In this document: positions 26,114 to 34,616 of the stretch, one piece after another
How positions within the stretch are numbered: position 1 is the stretch's first letter
Layout of the letters: every line of letters starts with the position of its first letter
Assembly: GCA_050331815.1 (NCBI GenBank)
Contig: JBHJGM010000008.1
Location: 124,001-188,000, forward strand
Source of the DNA: JBHJGM01 sp050331815
GTDB taxonomy: Bacteria > Verrucomicrobiota > Verrucomicrobiia > Opitutales > JBHJGM01
Direction: 5' to 3'
DNA length: 64,000 nt
The notes under the pieces: generated by a model
Seen by the model: the letters and a program-made list of their open reading frames with translations, nothing else
Told to the model about the DNA's origin: nothing
Databases searched by the model: none
Translations under genes and position numbers: made by a program

Positions 26114-28144
26114 ATGAGTCCACGTTCGATCGTAGTGGGTCTGGTCTGCGTGGCCTTGTTTTGCTCGGCGAGTTATTTCAACGACCACGTGCTGCGGCAG
26201 AGCCATTTTGCTGGCAACCACCTGGCCCCGGGCGTGTTCGCGGTTTTGGCGGTCTTTCTGTTTGGGGTAAATCCACTGCTGGCCTGGTTGCGACCGGGCT
26301 GGGCTTTCAATGGGCGCGAGCTGGCCGTCATCCTGGTGCTGCTGGTGGCCGCTTGCGGGGTGCCCAGCGCGGGCTTGCAGCGTGACTTCATCTCGAAGTT
26401 GGTACTCCCGCACTCGTTCGCCCAGAAGGAACTGGCCTGGAAAAAATGGGATATCGTCAACCAGGCACCGGACCAACTGGTGGCTGATTACGAGGAGACG
26501 GACGGGCGCGTGCTGACCCAGTTTTTGCAGGGGCAGCAGAGCGGCGAGGCGTTCGGCCTGGGCGACATCCCCTGGGATGGCTTTGACCAAACGCTGGCGG
26601 CCTGGTTGCCGGCTCTGTTGATGCTGTGTCTGGCCGGCGTGGGCCTGGCGCTGGTGCTGCATCGCCAATGGTCACACAATGAGCACCTGCCCTATCCGCT
26701 GGCCGAGGTTATCCAGTCCTTTCTGCCCGACGATCAGGGCAAGCAAAGCAGCCTCTATCGCGACCGTCTGTTTCTGTACGCTTTTCTCGCGGTCTTTTTG
26801 CTGCACTTTAACAACTACCTGCACGCGCAGTTCGACCTCAGCGTGCGTGTGTCGCGATTCTTTGATCTGAAGCCGTTTACGGAGAATCTGCCTTCTTACT
26901 ACGAGCCGCACCTGGGCTTTCTGCAGTTCAACGTGTATTTTGCGGTGGTTGGCGTGGCGTATTTTCTGCCGCGCGACATTTCCTTTTCGATCGGCATCGG
27001 GCCGGCGGTGCTGGCCTTTATCGTGGGCACGCTGACTCTGTACGGCTTCGATCTGACCGGACGTCATGGCGGCTCCGTCGTGAACTTCATGCAACTGGGT
27101 TCGTACCTCGGGCTGTTTCTGATGCTTCTGTACACCGGGCGACATTTTTACCAGGGGGTGTTGCGGGCCGCGCTGCTGCTTCGAAAAACGCAGCCGGAAG
27201 AAAGGGAGGCGGTTTTCGGCGCGCGTCTGTTTCTTGTGGGGATTACAGCGTGGTGTATCTGGTTAATGAGCATCGGGCTGGACTGGCCTCTGGTGCTCAT
27301 CTACACCGCCATGGTTTTCATCATTCACGTGGTGATGTCGCGCATCCTGGCCGAAACGGGCTTCTTCTTTGTGCAGCCGGTGATTTACCCGGCCATTTTG
27401 TTGACCGGCTTGATGGGTGCCCAGGCCCTGGGGCCGCAGTCGGTGCTGCTGATGCTCTTGGTTTCGGCGGTCATCTGGGTGTATGACCCGCGTCAGGCGT
27501 TCATGCCGTACATCGTCAACGGCTTCAAGGTGCTCGAGCACAAGGGTGTTTCCCAGGCCAAGGTGGCGCCCTGGACGCTGGTTGCGCTCGCGGTGGGGCT
27601 GTTCACGGGGATCCCCGCGGCGCTGTACTTCATCTACAGCGGAGGCATTCGCAACGTGAACGAGTGGGGCTCGAACACGCCGGTGCGCCGGGCCTACGAT
27701 GCGACCATCGACGTTTCCGAGCGCCTCAACGCGCAGGGGCGTCTGGAGTCTGCCGAAGCGATTTCCGGCCTGGAGCGTTTTCTGGAAATTTCGCCCCAAA
27801 CGCCTGCGCTAACCGGTTTCCTGGCCGGGCTCTTTTTGGTGCTGCTCTTCTCTTGGGGGCGTCTGCGTTTTCGCTGGTGGCCGATTCATCCGGTCATGTT
27901 CGCCACCTGGACAGGTTACGCGATCCGCGTCTTCGCCGTGCCGTTTTTGATCGGCTGGTTCATCAAAACCGTCGTGCTGAAATACGGCGGCGAGAGCCTC
28001 TACACGCGCCTCAAGCCACTGATGATCGGCCTCATCGCCGGGGAGATCATGGGCGGTGTCGTGCCCTTGGTCATCAACGCGGTTTACTACCTGTACTTTT
28101 CGGGCGGGCAGGTGCCGGAGGCCTTCCGGACGTTGCCCGGCTAG
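26114..28144 (+). CDS. DUF6785/DUF6784 polytopic membrane protein
   Basis: The 676-residue protein has about 14 hydrophobic segments across its length. An extracytoplasmic loop follows the third segment (residues about 95-145), and SHNEHLPYPLAEVIQSF lies near 195. The C-terminal part, beginning around AWCIWLMSIGLDWPLVLIY, carries MSRILAETGFFFVQP and NGFKVLEH. This architecture matches a Planctomycetes/Verrucomicrobia family annotated as DUF6785 plus DUF6784 and distantly reminiscent of OPT oligopeptide transporters. No substrate is known. Its neighbours, a Gfo/Idh oxidoreductase and a ChbG-type deacetylase, suggest a link to carbohydrate uptake, which is an inference. Confidence 0.7.
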   Translation: MSPRSIVVGLVCVALFCSASYFNDHVLRQSHFAGNHLAPGVFAVLAVFLFGVNPLLAWLRPGWAFNGRELAVILVLLVAACGVPSAGLQRDFISKLVLPHSFAQKELAWKKWDIVNQAPDQLVADYEETDGRVLTQFLQGQQSGEAFGLGDIPWDGFDQTLAAWLPALLMLCLAGVGLALVLHRQWSHNEHLPYPLAEVIQSFLPDDQGKQSSLYRDRLFLYAFLAVFLLHFNNYLHAQFDLSVRVSRFFDLKPFTENLPSYYEPHLGFLQFNVYFAVVGVAYFLPRDISFSIGIGPAVLAFIVGTLTLYGFDLTGRHGGSVVNFMQLGSYLGLFLMLLYTGRHFYQGVLRAALLLRKTQPEEREAVFGARLFLVGITAWCIWLMSIGLDWPLVLIYTAMVFIIHVVMSRILAETGFFFVQPVIYPAILLTGLMGAQALGPQSVLLMLLVSAVIWVYDPRQAFMPYIVNGFKVLEHKGVSQAKVAPWTLVALAVGLFTGIPAALYFIYSGGIRNVNEWGSNTPVRRAYDATIDVSERLNAQGRLESAEAISGLERFLEISPQTPALTGFLAGLFLVLLFSWGRLRFRWWPIHPVMFATWTGYAIRVFAVPFLIGWFIKTVVLKYGGESLYTRLKPLMIGLIAGEIMGGVVPLVINAVYYLYFSGGQVPEAFRTLPG

Positions 28145-28156
28145 CCGCCGGAACGC

Positions 28157-29233
28157 TTACATCGCCCAGTCCATCGGCGCCGGTTTCGGGAAGGTGCCCG
28201 TAAGCTCCACGGTGCGGTCCTCACGCATCGAGGTGAACATGCCCTCGATGATCTCGACCACGTGGGCCGCCTGCGCGCCGCTCGCCCGGTGCGGCTTGTC
28301 GGCCAGAATGGATTCCGCCAAATCCTGCACGCCGCGACCGAACTCGATACCCTGAAACGGCTCTTTCAAGTGATCGTGGTCGGTCCAGTCCTTGTCGCCA
28401 AACTTGGCGGACTTTACCGGCGAGCCAAAGCCCTGGAAACTGCCCAGGTAAACCGAGCCCGCGTCGCCGTGAAACTCCATCGAGCTGCCCTGCATGCTGT
28501 TTTTGACGTAAAAATTCGCGGTCAGGCGCAGGGTTTCGCCGCCGCCAAACTCGATGATGGCCACCATGAAATCCTCGGCCCCCGGGGTGAACGGTGTGCC
28601 GTCCTGCGTCTTGCGATCCGGATAGATGATTTTGCCCGAGCACTTCACGCTCTTGGCCGGGCCCAGCAGCGCGGTGACCATGGTCAGCGGATAGACGCCC
28701 ACGTCGAACATGATGCCCACGTCGTAAAACGGCACGGGGTTGGGGTGCCAGGACTCGATGCGCCCGTGGTTCACCTCCGAGTAAATCAGGCGCAGCTTGC
28801 CGGTGACGCCGTCGCGAATGAGCTTCCAGGCCAGTTGCTGGGCTTCACCCATGTAAGTGATCGGCGCCGAACTGAGCCGCACCCCCTTGGCGTCGGCCAA
28901 CTCAACGAGTTCCTTGGCTTCGGCGTAGGTCAGCGCCAGCGGCTTTTCCGTATGCACGGGTTTGCCCGCGTTGAGCATCTGCGAGATGACCGCGTGGTGC
29001 GCATGGTGGATGGTCAGGTTGACCACCAGATCGATGTCCGGATCGTCCGCGATGGCCTCCAGGCTTTCGTAAACTTTGCCGCCGTACTTGTCGGTGAACT
29101 CCTTGGCGCGCGCGGCGTCGAGATCGTACGCGCCGACGATCGTCAGCGAGTCATAGGTGGCAATCTGGTCTCCGTAGGCTTTGGCAACGTGGCCGCAGCC
29201 GATAACAACAGCGCGAAGTGGGGAAGCGGGCAT
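28157..29233 (-). CDS. Gfo/Idh/MocA family oxidoreductase
   Basis: This 358-residue NAD(P)-dependent dehydrogenase has a Rossmann start, RAVVIGCGHVAKAYGDQI, then VVNLTIHHAHHAVI and GKPVHTEKPLALTYAEAKEL, where E-K-P is the signature of the family with the catalytic Lys. The C-terminal alpha/beta domain has GVYPLTMVTALLGP. Such enzymes oxidise or epimerise sugars and polyols. I place the start at ATG 29233; the longer frame adds 36 residues that do not fit. It is convergent with the DUF6785 gene and divergent from a deacetylase gene, with a 164-bp shared upstream region. Confidence 0.88.
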   Translation of the reverse strand: MPASPLRAVVIGCGHVAKAYGDQIATYDSLTIVGAYDLDAARAKEFTDKYGGKVYESLEAIADDPDIDLVVNLTIHHAHHAVISQMLNAGKPVHTEKPLALTYAEAKELVELADAKGVRLSSAPITYMGEAQQLAWKLIRDGVTGKLRLIYSEVNHGRIESWHPNPVPFYDVGIMFDVGVYPLTMVTALLGPAKSVKCSGKIIYPDRKTQDGTPFTPGAEDFMVAIIEFGGGETLRLTANFYVKNSMQGSSMEFHGDAGSVYLGSFQGFGSPVKSAKFGDKDWTDHDHLKEPFQGIEFGRGVQDLAESILADKPHRASGAQAAHVVEIIEGMFTSMREDRTVELTGTFPKPAPMDWAM

Positions 29234-29397
29234 GGCGTAGAGAATGGGTGCGTGGCGTTTGGTCATTCGAAATCCCGGAAGAATTTCGATTGGAAACGGC
29301 AGCCAAAGGCGCATTGGCGACGTCTGGCAAACGCAAAGCATGCATCCAGACGCGAATTTGCGTTGCGTTTGGGCCGGCGGGCTGGGTGGATCCGGTC

Positions 29398-30153
29398 ATG
29401 TTTCGTTTGCTGACCCGCGGAGACGACGCCGGGAACTCGCGCACGGCCAACCGAGCCATACGCGACGCCGTCGAACAGGGCATCCTCCGCAACATCTCCC
29501 TGCTGGCCCCCGGGCCGGAAATTGCCCACGCCGCCGAGCACCTCCAATCACTCGAGAGCATCAACTTCGGCCTGCACTGCTGCCTGACCAGTGAGTGGAA
29601 CCACCCGCTCTTTCGCCCCGTGGCCTCCGTTGAACAGGTGCCCGCCCTTATCGACGAGCGCGGCGCTTTTTACCAGGACAACGAAAAGCTGCACAGGGCG
29701 CAGGTGCCAACCGAGCAGGTGGTCATCGAGCTACAGGCGCAGCTGGACAAGCTCCGGTCGCTGAACTTTCGTATCGATTATTGCGACGCGCATATGGGCG
29801 TGACCTGGATGTACGATTACGATGAAGCCGTGCGTGAGTTGGCCCGGCGCAACGACATTGTTTACCGTCCGGAGGTGGCCACCCTGCCCAAGGTGGAGGG
29901 CACTTTTGAGCGCTTCGACCACCCGAGCCGACTGCTGGCGCAATTCCAGGCGGCGGATGCCGGAGGCACCTACCTGAATGTGGGCCACCCCGTCTATGAC
30001 GATGCCGAGTTACGCACCTTTGAAGGGGTGTACGCAAACGGCGATGATCATGCACGCGACCGCGAGGGTCAGCGCCTGGAGTTCATGCGTGAGGACGTCG
30101 TGTCCTGGGTGCAAACCAACGATGTCATGCTGATTCGCTACAGCGACTTGTAG
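29398..30153 (+). CDS. ChbG/YdjC-family carbohydrate deacetylase
   Basis: The 251-residue protein begins FRLLTRGDDAGNSRTANRAI, where the Asp pair matches the metal-binding DD of YdjC proteins. It continues with INFGLHCCLTSEW (His ligand) and FRIDYCDAHMGVTW (Asp and His). These enzymes remove N-acetyl groups from chitooligosaccharides or similar sugars. A long frame from 29218 adds 60 residues without homology, so the ATG at 29398 is chosen. It is divergent from the Gfo/Idh gene and its stop is three bases from the end of gcvP on the other strand. Confidence 0.85.
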   Translation: MFRLLTRGDDAGNSRTANRAIRDAVEQGILRNISLLAPGPEIAHAAEHLQSLESINFGLHCCLTSEWNHPLFRPVASVEQVPALIDERGAFYQDNEKLHRAQVPTEQVVIELQAQLDKLRSLNFRIDYCDAHMGVTWMYDYDEAVRELARRNDIVYRPEVATLPKVEGTFERFDHPSRLLAQFQAADAGGTYLNVGHPVYDDAELRTFEGVYANGDDHARDREGQRLEFMREDVVSWVQTNDVMLIRYSDL

Positions 30154-30156
30154 TCC

Positions 30157-33100
30157 CTAGCTGGCGGCTTCGATGGTCTGTTGGGCCTGAGCCAACTCGG
30201 CGAGGCGTTCGGCAATGCGTGCGTGCGGCGTTTGCCGCAGCTCGGAGGGGGCGACGCGGTTTTCGTGCAGCCCGGGCAGCGCCTCGAGTGACTCGAAAAG
30301 CTGCAGGTTCCGGTTGGCCCCGACTTCGTCGATGCGGTCCACCGGAGTGAAATGCGGGGCGTCACGCAGGGCCTCCGGCGTCTCGCGAATCACCTGCAGG
30401 AGCGTGGCCACGCCCGCGGCAAAGTGATCGAGTTCGCTGCGTGTGTAACTTTCCGTCGGCTCGATCATCAGGCCGAAAATCTCCGGAAATGCCACCGTCG
30501 GGGCGTGGTAGCCAAAGTCCAAAAAGAGCTTGCCGACGGAGGGGATGGCGCTGGCCTTGGCCACGCCCGCGGCCTCCAGCCGTTCGAAGTCGGCAGGCTC
30601 CAGTGTGAGGATAAACTCGTGCATGCGCGGGGTGGTGTCCGCCCCGGCGGGCAGGCTGGGGTAGTGCTGGCGCAGCTTTTCGAACAGGTAGCGCGATGAC
30701 AGCACCGCGACTGCCGACATACGCTGAATGCCCTCGCTGCCGAGCCGGTACAGATAGGTCAAGGCGCGTACCTTGTGCGCGAAATTGCCCCAGTGGCGGT
30801 GGAAAGCACCGATGCTTTTGGGCGCACGCACCGGGCGAAAGCCGTCAGCATCTTGAACGATCTGGCAGCCTGGCAGGTAGTCGACCAGTCGATGGCTGAC
30901 GGCCACAATCGCATCACCCGGTCCGCCGCCTCCGTGTGGGATGGTCCAGGTTTTGTGCAGGTTGTTGTGCACGGCGTCCACCCCGAGGGAGTCGAGGTTC
31001 ACCCAGCCGGCGATGGCGTTCATGTTTGCTCCGTCCATGTACACCAGCCCGCCGGCTTCGTGCACCTTGTCGGCGATGGCGCGAAACTCCTTTTCGAAAA
31101 TGCCAGCGGTGTTGGGATTGGTGATCATCACCCCGGCTAGACGCTCGCCGAACTTCGCGAGCTTGGCGTCGAAGTCCGCGCGGTCGATGCGGCCGTCGGG
31201 ACCGGATTCAAGGTAGATGATGCCCGTGTCCTTGCCCGCGTTGGCAAAGCCCGCCATCACCGCCGTGGCGAAGTTGGTGCCGTGCGCCGAGCGCGGGATG
31301 AAAATGACATCGCGTCCGGTGTCCCCGCGGTCGCGGTGATAGGCCTGAAAGAGCTTGATGCCAACGAGCTCGCCCTGAGCGCCAGCGACCGGTTGCGTAG
31401 TCACGCCAGGCAGTCCGGTGATGGCCTTGAACCATTCCTGAATCTCGTAAAGAACCTCTAGCGCGCCTTGCGCATCGGCGATGGGTGCCTGCGGGTGCAG
31501 GTCCGTAAAGCCCGGCAGATTGGCCGCCCAGTCGTTGATCCGCGGGTTGTACTTCATCGTGCAGGAGCCGAGCGGATAACAGCTGTCGTCGGGGCTGACG
31601 TTGAGCTCGCCCAGTCGCTGGTAGTAACGCTCGACTTCCGCCCGACCAAACTCGGGCAGACCCAGCGGTTCAGCGCGGAGCAGGTCAGAGCGGGGCTTGA
31701 TCTGCAACGGGGATGCGTCGGAGCCAGGCGCGCCAGCGTTGGCGGAGACCCCTTGGAAGAAAGCGATGAGTCGCTGAAGATCCTCCGGGCCTTGCTTATC
31801 GGAGAAGGAGATCTTCAGCAGCCTGCGTGCGGAGCCGTGCAGGCGTGCGCTTACGTCCACACCCACATGCAGGCCCTGTACCCGTGCCTGCTCGATCAGC
31901 TCCGCTGGGGCCGCAGGAATTTCGAGCACCAACTCGTTAAAGAAGGCAGCCTCTGGAAACGCTAGTTTCAGGCCCGGCAGTTGGGCGAGTTCAGCGGCGG
32001 CTTTGGCAGCGTTTTCAAACGCAGTGCGGACGCTGGCAGCGAGACCGGACTCCCCGCGGGCGAGCAGGGCCGCCCCGGCGATGGTTGCCAGAAACGCCTG
32101 GTTGGAGCAGATGTTCGACGTGGCCTTTTCCTTGCGGATGTGCTGCTCGCGAGTGGAGAGCACCATGGCGAAGCAGTTGCGCCCGGCGGCGTCTTTGGCT
32201 TTGCCGACGTAGCGTCCCGGGGTTGCGCGCACATCGTTGCGGTGTGTCTCATTCTGGCGCACGCCGAAGAGGCCGAGACCCGGACCGCCAAAATTGGGTG
32301 CGATGGCCAGGTGCTGCGCCTCGCCGATCAGGATATCGGCCCCGTGGGTGCCAAACGCGCTCGGGGGCTTCAGCCCGCCGGTGGCCAGCAGCATCGGATC
32401 GACGCTGACGATCGAACGCACGCCGAGTTCCGCCGCCAGATCGGTCAACGCATCGACTTCGCTCAACAGCCCGAGGCAGTTGACCTGCGTGAAGGCGATG
32501 GCGGCCAGTTTGTCGCCGGTTTCCGCCGCCACTTCGCGCACCTGCTTTGGGTTGAGCAGGCCGGTTTGCGGGTCCAGTGGTACAAATTTGAGCTGAATCT
32601 GGGTGTCTGCCGCCAGCGTGCGGATGACTTCCAAATCGCCCGGATAAAAGCCTTCGGAGACAATGACCGTGTCGGCTTTGCGGGCGAGGCGGATGGCCGT
32701 GCAGATCGCTTCGAAGAGGGCCGTCGAGCGGTCGTAGAGCGATGAGTTGATGGCCTCGAAGCCGGTCAGCTTTGAGAGCAGGCACTGGTAAATCCAATGG
32801 GTGACCAGGGTCCCCTGGCTGCGTTCCGGCTGGTAGGGCGTGTACGCCGTGGTCAAATTGCGGATGCCGGCCACTTTCTCGACGATCGGGTCGACCGCGA
32901 AGTCGGGCAGCCCATCGCCAAGAAAGGAGCGCGCGGTGCGGTTGTTCCCAGCCAGTTCGGCCATGCGCGCGGCAACCGCATCGTAGCTGCGTTCTTCGTC
33001 AACGGCGGGCGGTTCCTGAAAGCGGATGGCAGGGTCGAGATCGCGGTAAAGGTCGGCCAAATCTTTCGAGCCGACGGCTTTGAGCATATCGGCGATGTCC

Positions 33101-33180
33101 GCGTCGGTGGCGGAGATGTAATGCCGTGCGGTTTCACGGGGAAAGTCCGCTGGCTGGTATCCGAGGGATGGCTGGCTCAT
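30157..33180 (-). CDS. gcvP: Glycine dehydrogenase (decarboxylating), full-length P protein
   Basis: The 1007-residue PLP enzyme decarboxylates glycine and passes the aminomethyl group to the lipoyl arm of GcvH. It is the single-chain form: the N-terminal half (about 1-450) is the GcvPA-like domain (YTPYQPERSQGTLVTHWIYQ), and the C-terminal half holds PLGSCTMKYNPRIN and NNLHKTWTIPHGGGGPGDAI, with the PLP-binding Lys. Length is slightly above the usual 950-960. gcvT and gcvH are not in the window. A perfect 9-bp dyad lies 62-93 bp upstream and may be regulatory; no glycine riboswitch pattern was seen. Confidence 0.96.
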   Translation of the reverse strand: MSQPSLGYQPADFPRETARHYISATDADIADMLKAVGSKDLADLYRDLDPAIRFQEPPAVDEERSYDAVAARMAELAGNNRTARSFLGDGLPDFAVDPIVEKVAGIRNLTTAYTPYQPERSQGTLVTHWIYQCLLSKLTGFEAINSSLYDRSTALFEAICTAIRLARKADTVIVSEGFYPGDLEVIRTLAADTQIQLKFVPLDPQTGLLNPKQVREVAAETGDKLAAIAFTQVNCLGLLSEVDALTDLAAELGVRSIVSVDPMLLATGGLKPPSAFGTHGADILIGEAQHLAIAPNFGGPGLGLFGVRQNETHRNDVRATPGRYVGKAKDAAGRNCFAMVLSTREQHIRKEKATSNICSNQAFLATIAGAALLARGESGLAASVRTAFENAAKAAAELAQLPGLKLAFPEAAFFNELVLEIPAAPAELIEQARVQGLHVGVDVSARLHGSARRLLKISFSDKQGPEDLQRLIAFFQGVSANAGAPGSDASPLQIKPRSDLLRAEPLGLPEFGRAEVERYYQRLGELNVSPDDSCYPLGSCTMKYNPRINDWAANLPGFTDLHPQAPIADAQGALEVLYEIQEWFKAITGLPGVTTQPVAGAQGELVGIKLFQAYHRDRGDTGRDVIFIPRSAHGTNFATAVMAGFANAGKDTGIIYLESGPDGRIDRADFDAKLAKFGERLAGVMITNPNTAGIFEKEFRAIADKVHEAGGLVYMDGANMNAIAGWVNLDSLGVDAVHNNLHKTWTIPHGGGGPGDAIVAVSHRLVDYLPGCQIVQDADGFRPVRAPKSIGAFHRHWGNFAHKVRALTYLYRLGSEGIQRMSAVAVLSSRYLFEKLRQHYPSLPAGADTTPRMHEFILTLEPADFERLEAAGVAKASAIPSVGKLFLDFGYHAPTVAFPEIFGLMIEPTESYTRSELDHFAAGVATLLQVIRETPEALRDAPHFTPVDRIDEVGANRNLQLFESLEALPGLHENRVAPSELRQTPHARIAERLAELAQAQQTIEAAS

Positions 33181-33241
33181 GTAAGCAGTCTGTAACTAGA
33201 TGGCCTTCAGGTTATTCTGAAGTCGGGCGGATGTTAAGGCA

Positions 33242-33273
33242 ACATATCAAAACATCCTGATACGTTGATATGT
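33242..33273. promoter_or_regulatory. Perfect dyad in the gcvP leader
   Basis: ACATATCAA (33242-33250) and TTGATATGT (33265-33273) are perfect inverted copies around a 14-bp spacer that contains another TGATA. On the minus strand a TTTACA box (33271-33276) overlaps the outer arm and could be a -35. The element could be an operator for a helix-turn-helix regulator of one-carbon metabolism or an RNA hairpin. Confidence 0.5.
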
Positions 33274-33392
33274 AAAGTAGGCATAGAGCCGCCGCAAGCC
33301 TCCGTGCGCGATTTGAGTATCTATTTTCAGCGTTGAAAGAGCGCCTGCGCCGGGAGCTTGTCTCGGCGGGCTGAACCCACAGGCTTTGAATC

Positions 33393-34040
33393 ATGATCAA
33401 GGCCGAGCGTGCTCAGTATATCGGAAAAACCCTCGATCGGCTCTACCCGGAAACGCCGATTCCTCTGGATCACACAGATGCTTTCACCCTGTTGGTGGCC
33501 GTGCTGTTGTCGGCGCAGACCACGGACAAAAAAGTCAACGAGGTGACCCCAGCGCTGTTTCGGATGGCCGGGACGCCGCAGGCCCTGGCCCGGCAGCCGC
33601 CCGAGGCTATCTTGAAAATCATCCGACCGTTGGGTCTGGCTCCCCAAAAAGCGAAGCACCTGGCCGCTCTGGGCCGTCTGCTGGTCGAACGTCACGGCGG
33701 CGAAGTGCCGCAAACGCTTGAGGCGTTGGAGGCGCTGCCCGGCGTCGGTCACAAGACGGCCTCGGTGGTGCTGGTGCAGGCTTTTGGGGTGCCCGCCTTC
33801 CCCGTGGATACGCACATTCATCGTCTGGCCCAATGCTGGGGACTGACCCGCGGGAAAAACGTGGCCCAGACCGAGGCGGATCTCAAGAAGCTCTATCCGC
33901 CCGAAACCTGGTACCGACGGCACCTGCAGATTATTTTTTACGGACGTGAACGCTGCCCGGCGCGCCCGCGGGCGCTATGCGCTATTTGTCAGGCGTGCTA
34001 TCCTCGCCGGAAGAAGCCCAAGGCGGTGAACAAGGCCTGA
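33393..34040 (+). CDS. nth: Endonuclease III
   Basis: This 215-residue DNA glycosylase/AP lyase removes oxidised pyrimidines. It has LSAQTTDKKVNEVTPALF, the helix-hairpin-helix LEALPGVGHKTASVVL with the catalytic Lys, and PAFPVDTHIHRLAQCWG with the catalytic Asp. The C-terminal cysteine cluster, CPARPRALCAICQAC, has spacing C-x7-C-x2-C-x2-C, which differs from the classical C-x6-C-x2-C-x5-C iron-sulfur pattern. The protein ends in a Lys-rich tail. It is divergent from gcvP. Confidence 0.93.
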   Translation: MIKAERAQYIGKTLDRLYPETPIPLDHTDAFTLLVAVLLSAQTTDKKVNEVTPALFRMAGTPQALARQPPEAILKIIRPLGLAPQKAKHLAALGRLLVERHGGEVPQTLEALEALPGVGHKTASVVLVQAFGVPAFPVDTHIHRLAQCWGLTRGKNVAQTEADLKKLYPPETWYRRHLQIIFYGRERCPARPRALCAICQACYPRRKKPKAVNKA

Positions 34041-34109
34041 CTGGCGCGTGTTTCGCGCGTCTGATTCGGCGTTGCCCCCGGACGGTATTCGACCGATACT
34101 GTGATTATC

Positions 34110-34604
34110 ATGATGGGATCCGCCCTCAAGTCAGCGGCCTCGCTGGTGGCGTTGCTGCTTCTGGTCATGGGATGCTTTTTGCTCATCGCCTCCATGCGCG
34201 ACGGCCTGCCCGCATTGGCCACCGACGCGACACCAGCCGAACAGCCGCGCGGAGTCTTCATCCACGTTTCTTCTGGTAGCGACAACCCTCAGCGCGCTCT
34301 GATGGCGCTGCAGATGGGCGAGCGGCTAATCGAAAACCGCGAACGCCCGGTGCTGCTGTACTTCGACATCAAAGGCGTGGAGCTGATGATTGCTGATGGT
34401 CCGGAGTTTTCGATGAAGCCCTTTGACTCGGTTGCCGCGTACCGCGAACGCCTGATCAAAGGCGGTGCGCTGCTGCAGGTGTCTCCGGAAAGTCTGGCCG
34501 CGGCTGGCTTCAACAAGGCCGATCTGGTGCCCGGCGTCGAAGTGGCCGATCCGTCGACCTTCTTCACATTCTCCGATGGCGACGTACTCAGCTTCGCGTA
34601 TTAG
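34110..34604 (+). CDS. DsrE-like protein with an N-terminal export or anchor segment
   Basis: The 164-residue product has an N-terminal hydrophobic helix (residues 8-28, ending near a Cys-Phe), which may be a lipoprotein or membrane anchor. A DsrE/DsrF-like domain follows: FIHVSSGSDNPQRALMALQMG, then VLLYFDIKGVELMIADG, then a tail of the form LVPGVEVADPSTFFTFSDGD. Cytoplasmic DsrE proteins relay sulfur, while exported relatives have no assigned role. No conserved sulfur-accepting Cys is obvious. The longer GTG start at 34101 is possible. It converges with a sulfatase gene 12 bp away. Confidence 0.68.
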   Translation: MMGSALKSAASLVALLLLVMGCFLLIASMRDGLPALATDATPAEQPRGVFIHVSSGSDNPQRALMALQMGERLIENRERPVLLYFDIKGVELMIADGPEFSMKPFDSVAAYRERLIKGGALLQVSPESLAAAGFNKADLVPGVEVADPSTFFTFSDGDVLSFAY

Positions 34605-34616
34605 GGCGCTGACTCC

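Noticed and set aside
33181..33392. Glycine riboswitch upstream of gcvP
   Set aside because: The leader lacks the conserved GGAGAG-type core and paired aptamers; only the dyad at 33242-33273 stands out.
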